Of a stretch of 64,000 nucleotides of DNA, positions 53,864 to 63,900 are shown piece by piece. Source of the stretch: Laspinema olomoucense D3b (GTDB taxonomy: Bacteria; Cyanobacteriota; Cyanobacteriia; Cyanobacteriales; Laspinemataceae); NCBI RefSeq assembly GCF_025370785.1, contig NZ_JAMXFA010000006.1:1-64000 (forward strand). The letters are read 5' to 3'. The number at the start of each line of letters is the position of its first letter. Positions within the stretch are counted from its first letter, which is position 1. The notes below the pieces were generated by a model. The model worked only from the letters and a program-made list of their open reading frames with translations, was not told where the DNA came from and made no database searches. The translations under genes were made by a program, and so were the position numbers.

Positions 53864-54954
53864 TTTTCCACTCCAAACGGTTGAAATACAGGGCATAGTG
53901 GCCTTAGCAGACCAAGCAACTAAGGCGATTGACTATGTTCAATCATGAATATTCAAGTTAATTGACATCGCTGCCAGAGGTGAAGGATGGGGTCAGGTTC
54001 CTGGGAACCGACCTCATCCCGAGGCAGTGGCTGGAGAACTCAACCCAACGCTCTATCCCGCAAGCATGATGCTTAATGACGGCATCTGACAGATGTTTCG
54101 TTCATCTGATGCGAGTTTCTCTATCATGAATCCGCTCGATTTTTGATAGAGCTAGGGCCGGACAAATCCAGCTTGTTTGAAGACGGTTATCGGAACGCCG
54201 TCTCCTTGTCAAAATTTTGTGGGTCTATAACCCCGATCGACCTAGTTTGCGGACCCCTAAAGACTTAGGGTCTTAACAGCAGCTTACAAGAAGCTTCAGA
54301 AGTACCGAGCGCAAACCTTATCTAACAGGCCGATCGGACCATACTAGGCGCTTCACATCGATCAGTCCAGGACAGCGCCGGGTCGCAATGCCGTTTACGC
54401 TTCAACTGCATATCCAGATACCAGAGGCCACGCCAAGGGTAGCCAGTTAGAGCAAAGAGTTTCAACGTTGTTATGCAACCTCTCTTGAGAAGACAACATT
54501 TTCACTCTACTCTAGCACTAAAATTCCAGGGCTGAAATCTGGAAATTGACTTTTGTTAGCTAATTTCTGCCTTTAGGGTTAGATAACAGGGGATTATCTC
54601 CTTTTTTTGCATTTTTTCGGCTTTTCATCGGCTGGAAGCTCTCTCGGGAGAAGTAGGACTTACCTCAGAGCAGATGGGAAAGGCCGAAATGCCGACAATG
54701 GCAGGGTCTGACAAGAATAGGTTTGTTACGCTTAACCAACCCTTGTAAGTCCCTAAGAGGACCCCACCCTAACCCTCCCCAAGACACAGGGGAGGGGACC
54801 GGAGGTGGCGTGATGCTGCTGGGCCCGCTTCTCAGGGTAGAATTCGCGGCCAAAACCGGGGCTAGAAACGGGGGAAAAAAACTCTTGGAAATTGCCTAGA
54901 CCGAAATGCAGATTCAGCAGTATGATGGGAGATTGTGAGTTAAAAACCATAACT
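53864..54954. other. 1.1-kb ORF-free, hairpin-rich gap (possible leader or ncRNA)
   Basis: No credible CDS between the divergent speY-like and rplS genes. Stem-loops: GATGGGGTCAGGTTCC / GGAACCGACCTCATC (53986-54018); GACGG/CCGTC (about 54182-54202); GACCCCTAA/TTAGGGTC (54252-54272). 53990-54480 is of coding-like GC yet has no frame. 54755-54807 is a dispersed repeat copy. I could not match it to RNase P RNA, tmRNA, SRP RNA or 6S RNA by motif. Confidence 0.6.
54755..54807. repeat. Dispersed C-rich/G-rich hairpin repeat
   Basis: 54755-54788 is the exact reverse complement of 79-112; 54762-54807 resembles 289-335. Arms CCCTCCCC / GGGGAGGG around AAGACACA. Confidence 0.88.
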
Positions 54955-55317
54955 ATGAAGGCTGAACAGATTATCCGTGAGCTTGAAGCGGAACAGTTAA
55001 AAACGGACCTGCCGCAGATTTACGTTGGTGACAGCGTAAGAGTGGGAGTCAGAATTAGAGAAGCGGGCAAAGAAAGAACCCAGCCCTACGAGGGAGTGGT
55101 GATTGCCATGCGCAATGGTGGGATTAACGAAACCATTACCGTGCGCCGCGTTTTCCAAGGGGTTGGGGTGGAACGAGTCTTTTTAGTGCACTCCCCCCGG
55201 ATTGAGAGCATCCAAATATTGCGTCGGGGTAAAGCACGACGGGCGAAGCTGTACTATCTGCGCGATCGCGTGGGTAAAGCCACCCGCATCAAACAACGGT
55301 TTGACCGCCCTATCTAA
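54955..55317 (+). CDS. rplS: 50S ribosomal protein L19
   Basis: 120 residues from ATG 54955, the normal length; the frame opens 21 codons earlier but that part is not L19. Motifs: [49 protein letters not shown] and [21 protein letters not shown]19 sits at the 30S-50S interface. First gene of the translation/secretion cluster. Confidence 0.97.
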   Translation: MKAEQIIRELEAEQLKTDLPQIYVGDSVRVGVRIREAGKERTQPYEGVVIAMRNGGINETITVRRVFQGVGVERVFLVHSPRIESIQILRRGKARRAKLYYLRDRVGKATRIKQRFDRPI

Positions 55318-55418
55318 AACCAATCCAAAAAAATTGCCCAGGGTGGGTTGACGCGATCGCCAGTTTGGGTATAGGATAGGAAATGGGTGAATCGCTCTAA
55401 CCAGCAGATTCAACCCGT

Positions 55419-55491
55419 GCGCTCTTAGTTCAGTTGGTAGAACGCAGGTCTCCAAAACCTGATGTCGGGGGTTCAAGTCCTCCAGGGCGCG
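55419..55491 (+). tRNA. trnW: tRNA-Trp (CCA anticodon)
   Basis: 73 nt. Acceptor GCGCTCT pairs with AGGGCGC; D-arm TTAGTTCAGTTGGTAGAA; anticodon stem CAGGT/ACCTG with loop CTCCAAA, anticodon CCA at 55452-55454; T-arm GGGGGTTCAAGTCCTCC. The 3' CCA is not encoded. Its place between rplS and secE is the usual cyanobacterial arrangement. Confidence 0.98.
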
Positions 55492-55749
55492 CTGAACCAT
55501 CTTCCGAAAGATATCTGCCCGAAAGTATGTCTGCTGCAAAAACAGCAAACAACCTAAAAACTTTCGGGTAGAATTATTATCTGGGTGGTTCGTACCAAGT
55601 ATTGGAAGAACAAGAAAAAGTTTAAGCTAGAACGGCGACGAGTGCAGCCACCCAATTGGGTGTGGCGTGATTCACTGGCTTGGAGCATGAAAGCTGTTGC
55701 CAAGAAAGAACTACCTGTTGTTGCGTTCAGTGGGAGAAGAAAAGCAATT

Positions 55750-55971
55750 GTGGCAAAGAATAACGAAGCAAACCAAGAAACAGCAAGCGGTTTCAATCCC
55801 GCCGAGTTTTTCCAGGAAACAAAAGAAGAACTAGCTAAGGTAGTTTGGCCATCTCGGCAGCAGGTAATTAGTGAATCCTTGGCCGTCCTCTCGATGGTCG
55901 CCTTAATTGCCAGCTTAATCTATTTCATCGATAAATTTTTTGGTTGGGCAGCTACACAGGTGTTCGGATGA
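55750..55971 (+). CDS. secE: Preprotein translocase subunit SecE
   Basis: 73 residues from GTG 55750 (GGGAG site 13 bp upstream). One C-terminal membrane helix (about 45-66) preceded by the conserved FFQETKEELAKVVWPSRQQVISES amphipathic helix that contacts SecY. This is the short, one-helix form normal for cyanobacteria. The frame stays open upstream to GTG 55585 (55 codons, very basic); that part is not SecE-like but cannot be excluded as an N-terminal extension. A 4-bp overlap links it to nusG. Confidence 0.9.
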   Translation: MAKNNEANQETASGFNPAEFFQETKEELAKVVWPSRQQVISESLAVLSMVALIASLIYFIDKFFGWAATQVFG

Positions 55972-56612
55972 TGTTTGCATCGGACGACGACTCTCAATAT
56001 TCAACTCAACCGTCAGAAACCGACGAAACGGAAGAATCCACATCATCAGTGCAAAAGCGCTGGTATGCCGTCCAGGTGGCTTCCGGCTGTGAAAAACGGG
56101 TCAAAGCGACTCTAGAACAGCGGATTCAAACCCTGGATATGGGTGAGCGGATTTTTCAAGTCGAGATTCCCCAAGCTGCTGCATTTAAAATCCGCAAGGA
56201 TGGAAGCAGACAGCAAACGGATGAAAAAATCTTCCCCGGTTACGTCCTCGTCCAAATGGACATGGATGATGAAAGCTGGCAGGTTGTCAAAAACACCCCC
56301 CATGTGATTAACTTTGTGGGGGCCGAACAAAAACGCCGTTACGGACGCGGACGCGGTCACGTCAAACCCATGCCCCTGAGTTATTCGGAAGTTCAACGAA
56401 TATTCAGGCAACGGGATGAAGCCGAGCCAGTAGTCAAAACTTATTTGACTCCCGGAGAAAAAATTGAAGTGGTCTCTGGACCCTTTAAAGATTTTGATGG
56501 GGAAGTCATAGAAGTTAGCCCAGAGCGCAGTAAGCTCAAAGCACTCCTGTCTATCTTCGGACGAGATACACCCGTCGAACTGGAGTTTAATCAAGTCCGC
56601 AAATTGAGTTAA
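55968..56612 (+). CDS. nusG: Transcription elongation/antitermination factor NusG
   Basis: About 214 residues, start ATGATG overlapping the secE stop (ATGA). An acidic N-terminal tail precedes the NGN domain ([51 protein letters not shown]-like INFVGA) and the KOW domain ([22 protein letters not shown]). Normal fold and length. Confidence 0.95.
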   Translation: MMFASDDDSQYSTQPSETDETEESTSSVQKRWYAVQVASGCEKRVKATLEQRIQTLDMGERIFQVEIPQAAAFKIRKDGSRQQTDEKIFPGYVLVQMDMDDESWQVVKNTPHVINFVGAEQKRRYGRGRGHVKPMPLSYSEVQRIFRQRDEAEPVVKTYLTPGEKIEVVSGPFKDFDGEVIEVSPERSKLKALLSIFGRDTPVELEFNQVRKLS

Positions 56613-56629
56613 AGCAGCTAACACAGCAA

Positions 56630-57055
56630 ATGGCAAAAAAAGTAGTTGCGGTGATTAAGTTGGCGATTAATGCCGGAAAAGCCAACCCCGCACCCCCGAT
56701 CGGGCCAGCGCTCGGTCAGCATGGCGTAAACATAATGATGTTCTGTAAAGAATATAACGCCAGAACTGCCGATCAAGCGGGTCTCGTGGTGCCGGTAGAA
56801 ATTTCCGTCTTTGAAGACCGCAGTTTCACCTTCATTCTGAAAACCCCTCCCGCCTCTGTCTTGATTCGCAAGGCAGCAGGGATTGAAAGAGGTTCAGGGG
56901 AACCCAATCGCAAGAAAGTGGCAGAAATCTCCCGGGCTCAACTCCGAGATATTGCCCAAACCAAAATGCCTGACCTCAATGCCAATGACATTGAAGCGGC
57001 TATGAAAATTGTCGAAGGGACTGCCCGGAATATGGGTGTGACCGTCGCCGATTAG
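56630..57055 (+). CDS. rplK: 50S ribosomal protein L11
   Basis: 141 residues, normal length. [57 protein letters not shown] and a C-terminal RNA-binding domain. Binds 23S rRNA at the GTPase centre with L10/L12. 17 bp after nusG. Confidence 0.97.
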   Translation: MAKKVVAVIKLAINAGKANPAPPIGPALGQHGVNIMMFCKEYNARTADQAGLVVPVEISVFEDRSFTFILKTPPASVLIRKAAGIERGSGEPNRKKVAEISRAQLRDIAQTKMPDLNANDIEAAMKIVEGTARNMGVTVAD

Positions 57056-57067
57056 GAACCGATGGGA

Positions 57068-57096
57068 GATTTTAGATTTTAGATTTTAGATTTTAG
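57068..57096. repeat. Heptamer tandem repeat (GATTTTA)4
   Basis: Four perfect GATTTTA units in the 225-bp rplK-rplA gap; STRR class. Confidence 0.9.
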
Positions 57097-57280
57097 AGGT
57101 TGAGAAAACTGATAGATTCTAAGAACTGGGGTTTGAAATCTCTGAAGTGACCTAGATTAGGTTTCCAAAGAGACACACAGAGCGATCGCACCACCGTGCT
57201 TTCCTTCTAACCTGAATCTCAACCGAGTGACCCATACAAGGGGCAGAGGCATCACCTCGTTATGACCCCAGGAGAGAAAA

Positions 57281-57997
57281 ATGCCCAAAAAAATCTCGCG
57301 TAGATTACAAGAACTCACCAAAAAGGTCGAAGAGCGGCCTTATCAACCCTTAGAGGCGCTCAACCTTTTAAAAGAGACCGCCACAGCCAAATTTCCTGAA
57401 TCCGCCGAAGCCCACATTCGCTTAGGCATCGATCCCAAGTACACCGACCAACAGCTTCGGACTACCGTGGCCCTCCCTAAAGGAACGGGTCAAACTGTCC
57501 GCGTGGCGGTGATTGCTCGGGGGGAAAAAGTGACCGAAGCTACCAATGCTGGTGCAGATTTGGCAGGATCTGAAGATCTCATTGCCGAAATCCAACAAGG
57601 CCGCATGGACTTCGATAAACTGATTGCCACCCCGGATATGATGCCCCAAGTGGCCAAATTAGGGAAACTTCTCGGCCCTCGGGGGTTGATGCCTTCGCCA
57701 AAAGGTGGTACGGTGACCTTTGACCTCGGTCAAGCGATTAATGAGTTCAAAGCCGGTAAACTAGAATTTCGCGCCGATCGCACGGGCATCGTCCATGTCA
57801 TGTTCGGCAAAGCTGCTTTCCCCGCTCAAGATCTCTTAATTAACCTGAAGGCGTTGCAAGAAAGCATTGACCGCAACCGTCCTTCCGGTGCTAAAGGCCG
57901 CTACTGGCGCAGTGTGTATGTGACTTCTACGATGGGACCCTCCATTGAAGTCGATATCAGCGCCTTGCGTGATCTCAAGCTGACGGAAACCGCCTAA
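57281..57997 (+). CDS. rplA: 50S ribosomal protein L1
   Basis: 238 residues. [56 protein letters not shown] and [21 protein letters not shown]. Forms the L1 stalk. A 225-bp gap with a heptamer repeat separates it from rplK, unlike the close E. coli pair; GGAG is 8-9 bp before the ATG. Confidence 0.97.
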   Translation: MPKKISRRLQELTKKVEERPYQPLEALNLLKETATAKFPESAEAHIRLGIDPKYTDQQLRTTVALPKGTGQTVRVAVIARGEKVTEATNAGADLAGSEDLIAEIQQGRMDFDKLIATPDMMPQVAKLGKLLGPRGLMPSPKGGTVTFDLGQAINEFKAGKLEFRADRTGIVHVMFGKAAFPAQDLLINLKALQESIDRNRPSGAKGRYWRSVYVTSTMGPSIEVDISALRDLKLTETA

Positions 57998-58060
57998 GAG
58001 CGACTTAAAATTTTGAGGAAACTCAAAATTCATCCCTTCAAACCCCACAATTAAATAGCA

Positions 58061-58205
58061 CAGTAGCCGGAGACAGTAGGTGCCCAACAGGGCTTAATTT
58101 CCTACCTAGGTTTGCGTTATCTTTCCCTTTGTGCTGATCAGGTCATGAGTTGACCCGATTGGCGTGGGAATCTGACAAAACCCCGGCTACCCTGCTGGGG
58201 TTTTT
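58061..58205 (+). promoter_or_regulatory. L10-leader attenuator for rplJ-rplL
   Basis: The segment GGAGACAGTAGGTGC...TTAATTTCCTACCTAGGT (58069-58112) matches the L10-binding leader of bacterial rplJ-rplL mRNAs (Rfam L10_leader, from memory). A Rho-independent terminator follows: AAAACCCC (58177-58184) pairs with GGGGTTTT (58197-58204) and ends in T5. GTAGCCGG (58063-58070) is perfectly complementary to CCGGCTAC (58183-58190), which overlaps the terminator's left arm, so the closing stem of the L10 site and the terminator are partly exclusive. This suggests control by ribosomal protein L10 through transcription attenuation. Confidence 0.82.
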
Positions 58206-58331
58206 GATTGGGTCGGGGATAGGGGAGCAGTGGGAGTCATACATTCCACTAATATTCCCAGGGGATGAATGCTCCAGCTCCCAAATGTCTCTTATTTCTT
58301 AATCTTCATCCCAATCAGGAGGTGAAAACGA

Positions 58332-58883
58332 GTGGGTAAAACGCTGGCAGATAAACAAGCGATGGTGACGGAGCTCAAACAAGAGTTGAGCCAGTCCCAG
58401 ATGACGCTTGTGATCGATTACAAAGGGTTAACCGTGGCAGAAATTACCGATTTACGTCGGCGTCTGCGCGAAAGCGGTGCAACCTGTGCAGTCGCTAAAA
58501 ACACCCTGATGCGACGGGCAGTTGATGGCGACGAAAACTGGCAATCTTTAGAGGGATTTCTGAAGGATACCTCTGCCTTTCTGTTCCTGAAAGAGGACCT
58601 TAACGGTCCAATTAAGGCGTATCAAGACTTCCAAAAAGCGACCAAGAAGAGTGAACTTCGGGGTGGTGTATTAGAAGGAAAAGCGCTGACTTTCGAGCAA
58701 GTTAAGGCGATCGGAGATCTGCCATCCAAAGAACAGCTCATGGCTCAAATTGCCGGTGCTCTCAATGGCGTGGTAACGAAGATTGCTGTGGGTATCAAAG
58801 AAGTTCCTTCGGGTCTGGCCCGGGGTCTTCAAGCCTACGCCGACAAAGACGGCAGCACCAGCGACGAAGACCAAGCGGCCTAA
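58332..58883 (+). CDS. rplJ: 50S ribosomal protein L10
   Basis: 183 residues from GTG 58332 with a strong AGGAGG site. The RNA-binding part includes MTLVIDYKGLTVAEITDLRRRLRE and CAVAKNTLMRRAV; the C-terminal helix holds L12 dimers. Its mRNA leader contains the L10 attenuator at 58061-58205. Confidence 0.97.
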   Translation: MGKTLADKQAMVTELKQELSQSQMTLVIDYKGLTVAEITDLRRRLRESGATCAVAKNTLMRRAVDGDENWQSLEGFLKDTSAFLFLKEDLNGPIKAYQDFQKATKKSELRGGVLEGKALTFEQVKAIGDLPSKEQLMAQIAGALNGVVTKIAVGIKEVPSGLARGLQAYADKDGSTSDEDQAA

Positions 58884-58888
58884 GCGCT

Positions 58889-58930
58889 GGTCGGTGGTCA
58901 GTGGTCATTGGTCGTTGGTCGTTGGTCATT
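58889..58930. repeat. Heptamer tandem repeat (GGTCNNT)6
   Basis: Six units of GGTCGGT/GGTCAGT/GGTCATT/GGTCGTT immediately after the rplJ stop. Confidence 0.88.
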
Positions 58931-58983
58931 TGTTGTGGGATGAGGAATTAACGATTTTCACACTCTTATGTCTTTGTCTAGTA

Positions 58984-59025
58984 ACAAAGGACAAAGGACA
59001 AAGGACAAAGGACAAAGGACAAACG
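58984..59025. repeat. Heptamer tandem repeat (ACAAAGG)5-6
   Basis: Five perfect ACAAAGG units plus one ACAAACG in the rplJ-rplL gap, 42 bp before rplL. Confidence 0.92.
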
Positions 59026-59067
59026 ACAAAAAACTATTCCCTTTACATATTTGATAGGAGTTAATCC

Positions 59068-59457
59068 ATGTCTGCAGCAACTGATGAAATTCTCGAAAAG
59101 CTAAAATCCCTGACCTTGCTGGAAGCTTCTGAACTGGTCAAACAAATTGAAGAAGCATTTGGCGTGAGTGCTGCTGCACCTGCGGGCGGCATGATGATGA
59201 TGGCTCCTGGCGCGGCTGCTCCTGCTGAAGAAGTTGAAGAGAAGACTGAATTTGATGTCATTCTCGAAGAAGTTCCCGCAGACAAGAAGATTGCCGTTCT
59301 GAAAGTTGTGCGCGTTTTAACCGGATTAGGTCTGAAAGAAGCCAAAGATATGGTGGAATCTGCACCGAAGCCCGTTAAAGAAGGCATCGCCAAAGATGCA
59401 GCAGAAGATGCTAAGAAGCAACTGGAAGAAGCAGGCGGAAAAGTCACCATCAAGTAA
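59068..59457 (+). CDS. rplL: 50S ribosomal protein L7/L12
   Basis: 129 residues. N-terminal dimerisation helices ([27 protein letters not shown]), Ala/Met/Gly hinge and C-terminal factor-binding domain ([42 protein letters not shown]). A GAG ribosome site (AGGAG) precedes the ATG. Confidence 0.98.
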   Translation: MSAATDEILEKLKSLTLLEASELVKQIEEAFGVSAAAPAGGMMMMAPGAAAPAEEVEEKTEFDVILEEVPADKKIAVLKVVRVLTGLGLKEAKDMVESAPKPVKEGIAKDAAEDAKKQLEEAGGKVTIK

Positions 59458-59512
59458 GATTTTCCCTTGGGGAATCAATAGACCTCTTGCAAAAAAAGGA
59501 TTGATCCCCCCA

Positions 59513-59532
59513 ACCCCCCTTATTAAGGGGGG
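59513..59532. repeat. CCCCCCTTATTAAGGGGGG hairpin repeat
   Basis: Same palindrome as at 9343-9378, here about 55 bp after rplL. It may end or stabilise the rplL transcript. Confidence 0.8.
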
Positions 59533-59606
59533 CTTGAGAGAATTTTGCAAGAACTCTCATATAGGAGTGGCAGAATATCAAATTTTATTTTGCCACTCTA
59601 CCGGAT

Positions 59607-59636
59607 AAGTCCACTGCGGTGGGCTTATTTTTTTTT
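59607..59636 (+). terminator. Rho-independent terminator after rplL
   Basis: AAGTCCAC-TGCG-GTGGGCTT stem (one G-T pair) and a T9 tract. A second hairpin (GAGTGGCA/TGCCACTC) sits just upstream at 59566-59598. Ends transcription of the ribosomal cluster before the convergent kinase gene. Confidence 0.88.
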
Positions 59637-59647
59637 GACGCAGTGGT

Positions 59648-60928
59648 TCAGTTAGGATGGCCGATCGCCGCTATCATCTGTCGCTCCACCACCCCCTTCG
59701 CTGTGGGGACTGTAAAATAAAATGTGGAACCCTGACCGACTTCGGATTTGAGCCAGATGGAACCCCCATGCTGTTCCACAATTTTGCGGCAAGTTGCTAA
59801 TCCGATGCCGGTCCCGGGATAGTCTTGGGCGTGTAAGCGTTTAAAGATCTGAAAAATATGCTCGGAATATTGTTCATCAATCCCAATGCCGTTATCTTGG
59901 ATTGAAAATAAATAGTCATGGTCTTGGAGTACAGCACTCACATGAATTCGGGGCGGCTCTTCGCGACGGTATTTAATGGCATTTTCGATTAAATTTTGGA
60001 AGAGTTGCACAAATTGGGATTCAGTGCCAATAATTGTGGGTAAAGCGTCATAAGTCACCTCAGCTTTATTTTGATAAATCTCCGTCGCCAGATTTTCCTG
60101 AGCCTGTTGGACTAGGCGATCGCTCTGTAGGAGTTGAAACTGTTCCGGAGTTTGATTCAGATGAGCATAGGAGAGTAACTCCCCAATTAATAAATCAGTG
60201 CGATCGCAGAGCTTGATAATTTGCTCCACAAACTCGTTAGATTTATCATCCAGTTGTCCCTTTCCGCACATTTGCAAAAGTTGGGCATAGCCATTGATGG
60301 TGGCTAAGGGTGAGCGTAAATCATGAGATGCTATTGCCGCAAATTGTTCTAAATCGGCATTAGACCGAGCAAGTTCTTGGTTAGCTTTTTGCAGGGCTAG
60401 TTCGGTGATTTGCCGTCGTTCAATTTCTTGCCTGAGGTGTTCATTTTGCTGCTGTAGGGCTTTTTCAGCGGCGTTGCGCTGACACATTTCCACTTGCAAT
60501 TGATAGTTTTGTTCCTCTAGCTTTATTTGCAAGTAATTTAGTTTCAGATGACAGTTGATGCGGGCAATGACCTCTTCGACTTGAAACGGTTTGGTAATAT
60601 AGTCTACTCCGCCAACCGCAAAAGCCCTTACTTTATCAAATCCTTGGTCTTTTGCGCTCACAAAAATCACTGGAATTTGACAAGTTTCGGAATTATTTTT
60701 TAACTGATGACAAACGTGGTATCCATCCATGTCCGGCATCATGATATCTAGCAAAATCAACTCGGGTTGCATTAATTTTGCAGCCGATAAAGCCATTTCT
60801 CCTGAGAGGACGGCTCTGACTTTATAGCCTTGTTGTTTTAGCAAATTAGACAACAACCGCAAATTATTCGGTTCATCGTCCACAATTAAAATATCGGCTA
60901 AATTACCCATCATTTGATCGCTATTCAT
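59648..60928 (-). CDS. Response regulator-histidine kinase hybrid (REC-HisKA-HATPase)
   Basis: 426 residues. An N-terminal receiver (about 11-128) with phospho-acceptor Asp61 (LLDIMMPD) and Lys113 leads into a coiled coil (about 135-195), then a HisKA domain with His202 (ASHDLRSPL) and an HATPase domain (NLIENAIKY, DNGIGID, GTGIGLATCRKIVEQHGG). REC before the kinase is a common cyanobacterial order, suited to relay from another kinase. Its start overlaps the end of the upstream hybrid kinase by 8 bp, so the two are translationally coupled and may form a relay. Confidence 0.92.
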   Translation of the reverse strand: MNSDQMMGNLADILIVDDEPNNLRLLSNLLKQQGYKVRAVLSGEMALSAAKLMQPELILLDIMMPDMDGYHVCHQLKNNSETCQIPVIFVSAKDQGFDKVRAFAVGGVDYITKPFQVEEVIARINCHLKLNYLQIKLEEQNYQLQVEMCQRNAAEKALQQQNEHLRQEIERRQITELALQKANQELARSNADLEQFAAIASHDLRSPLATINGYAQLLQMCGKGQLDDKSNEFVEQIIKLCDRTDLLIGELLSYAHLNQTPEQFQLLQSDRLVQQAQENLATEIYQNKAEVTYDALPTIIGTESQFVQLFQNLIENAIKYRREEPPRIHVSAVLQDHDYLFSIQDNGIGIDEQYSEHIFQIFKRLHAQDYPGTGIGLATCRKIVEQHGGSIWLKSEVGQGSTFYFTVPTAKGVVERQMIAAIGHPN

Positions 60929-63900
60929 AAAGGAGCTCCTGGGTCAATGCGCTAATTTTGTCAAAGCGAAAGTTGTTGGTCCAGTCCTGGAGAAAGTGAG
61001 CGATCGCTGCTGAACTTTCCGGAATTTCCTGGATGAGTTCATCAATGGCTTCACTATCCGCAGCAAGGGCAGCTTTGTGTAAGGCATGAATCCAGGGGAG
61101 TGGCATCCCTTGCAATGCCGCAGGGCCTTGAATAAAGGCAGCATCCTGTGAATCACTCTTGTCTTCTATTCCAGACTCGGGATCTTCATATTGATAGCGC
61201 ACTCCTAGGTGGTGAGCAAAAGTTTCCAAGAGTACCTCTTGTCGGCAGGGCTTTCGCAGGAACTTATTACAACCAGCGGATAAAATTAAGCTACGATTTT
61301 CCTCAAAAACACTGGCAGTTAACGCAATCACCACCGTCGCCTGACCCTTTACATGAGACCGGATCTGTCGCGTGGCTTCGTAACCATTCATGACAGGCAT
61401 TTGCATATCCATCACGATGAGATGGGGTTCCCAACTTTCCCATATTTCTAGCGCTTGTTGGCCATTTTCGGCTTCGCGGACCTCAAATCCCAGGGGTTCG
61501 AGGTAGCAGCGAATTAAGCGGCGACTTTCACTGCGATCGTCCGCCACCAGAATCCGATAAGAGGGCTGATCCGGTTCTAATCCGATAATGCGTGGGACCT
61601 GACTGGCTGTTTTGAGGTCACTGCCTTGGGCTACTGACACTTGAATGGTAAATTTAACCAGGGTCCCCACATCAAGGCGGCTGCTCACCTGGATATCACC
61701 GCCCATCATTTGGACGAATTGACGGCTAATGCTTAATCCTAAACCTGTTCCTTCTGAGGCGGTTCTGCCGGTGGCAGTTTGATGAAAGGGTGTAAATAAT
61801 CCGGGCAATTCCTCCGGCGCAATTCCCATGCCTGTATCTTCGATTTCAAAGTAGAAATAGAACCGAGAGGCGGGTTCTAAATTGGCCTCTTCGATCGCAG
61901 TTGCTCTCACTCGCAGGGATACCCCACCTGTCCGGGTAAATTTTATGGCATTTCCGACCAGATTGGTCAAAACTTGGCGCAATTTGCTTTCATCGGTGGT
62001 GATATATTGGGGGACACTCTCTCGGGTAAAAATAATTTGTAACCCTTTAGAAGCCGCTTTAATGTGGAGCATGGCTTCTAAATCAGTGAGCAAAGCATAG
62101 AAGTCAAAATTGCTGAGATGAAGGGCCGATCGCCCTGCTTCGATTTTGGAAATTTCCAGGACATCGTTAATCAAATTCAGCAAATGCTCACCACTACTAT
62201 TGATAATTGCAATTTGTTCTTGTTGGTGGGGATTTAAAGACGAGTCGCGAGCTAAGATTTGGGTAAAGCCCAGAATCGCATTCAGAGGGGTTCGCAGTTC
62301 ATGGCTCATATTTGCGAGAAAGGCGCTTTTAGTCAGGTTAGCCGCTTCCGCTGCTTCTTTTGCTTCTATTAAGGCTATTTCAGCCCCCTTGCGAGCGCTG
62401 ATATCCGTGGAAATTCCACATAAAGCATAGGGTTGACCGCTCAAATCCTGGAGGATTAATTTGACGGTATAAAAGGTATGAATGCCGTCGGGTAAAGTGA
62501 GGAGTTCTTCAAAATAATAAGGCACTCCGTTTTCGACAATGTTTCGTTCATTGGCCTCAACTTGCTCGGCAAACTCTCCTGGGAAGAATTCGGCAAAAGT
62601 TTTACCCAAACACTGCTCTTCTGAGACCTGCAACACATCCAGGAGATACTGATTGACTAATAAAAATTTGCCCTCTAGGTCTTTCAAATAAATTCCCACG
62701 GGCGCATTATTTAAAATGGCTTTTAATTTCGCTTCACTTTCTCGCAAAGCGTTTTCGGCCTGAAGTTGCTTGGTGATGTCGAACCCAACTCCTCCAACTA
62801 AATGCTCTCCTCCGTCAATTTCTAGGGGGAATTTATAAACCAAAAACTCCGCGAGGGAACCATCGGAACGAAATGCGGATTCGATCGCCTCGACGACTTC
62901 ACCGCCATCAGCCACTAAACGAGTGTTTGCCACGTGCTGTTCGGCTATATCCCTACGGTGGACGTCAAAGGGTGTTTTACTCAGCAACTCATCCACAGAC
63001 CAACGGAATAAACTCGCCAGGTTCTGATTGCAGTAAAGGATTTGGCCATTGCGATCGCTAATCCAGGCAAGGGCCGGACTGTAGTTCATAAATGCCTGAA
63101 ATCTGGCTTCGCTTTCACGCAAGGCTTGATCGGCTTTAATCCGAGCATTAACGTCTCGCCAAATCAGAGATGCACCTAAGATTTTTCCACTGGGATCTCG
63201 CATAGAACTGTAGTTCAGTTCATAATAGTGACGGTCGGGAGGTAGGGCTCCGAATTTCAGGGTAATGCTAAAGTTTTCTTCACGAAATGCTCGGTTCCAA
63301 AGGTTTCTAATATTAGCCTGTTCGCTGGGTAAATGAGATAAACATTCAAGTAGGTTATCCCCCAGTTCAAGGGGGCAGCCAAACAGTTTTTTAAATTCGC
63401 GTTTAGCCGACTCATTCGCCACGAGACAGGTGAAGTCTGTATCCAGCGCGGTAATCATGTCGGGGGTACATTCTATCAAACTCTTCAAAAGGGCTTGGCT
63501 CTCTCGCAGATTCCCCTCGATTTGCTGTCGCTGGTGCAATTCTTGTTGGAGTTCAACCGTCCGTTCAGCAATGCGATTTTCTAAAGCTTGATTGAATTCC
63601 CGAAGGACTTGCTCGGTTTGCTTGCGTTCGGTGATATCGACGGCGGTATTCATGGTAATTCTTCGGCCATCACGGGTTTTTCCTAAAGTCACCCGATAGA
63701 AGTACCAAACGCGGTTTTCGCCGTTTTTTGTACGAACAGTTTGCTCTTTTTCCTGGACCTGGCCTGCTTCTAAGGGGTAAATTGTCTGGATCGGTTTTCT
63801 GAGGGTTTTAGTTCTGTCTTGAGCGGCTTTTTCTGTCCAGTCGTGGAGGGTGGGAATATCTGCAAGTTGATAACCACTCATCCGGGACCAAGCGGTATTC

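Noticed and set aside
54060-54130. Glutamine riboswitch (CGTTCATC motif)
   Set aside because: Only a partial CGTTCATC match; the GGACGGAAGTAGG partner is absent, and no nitrogen gene follows.
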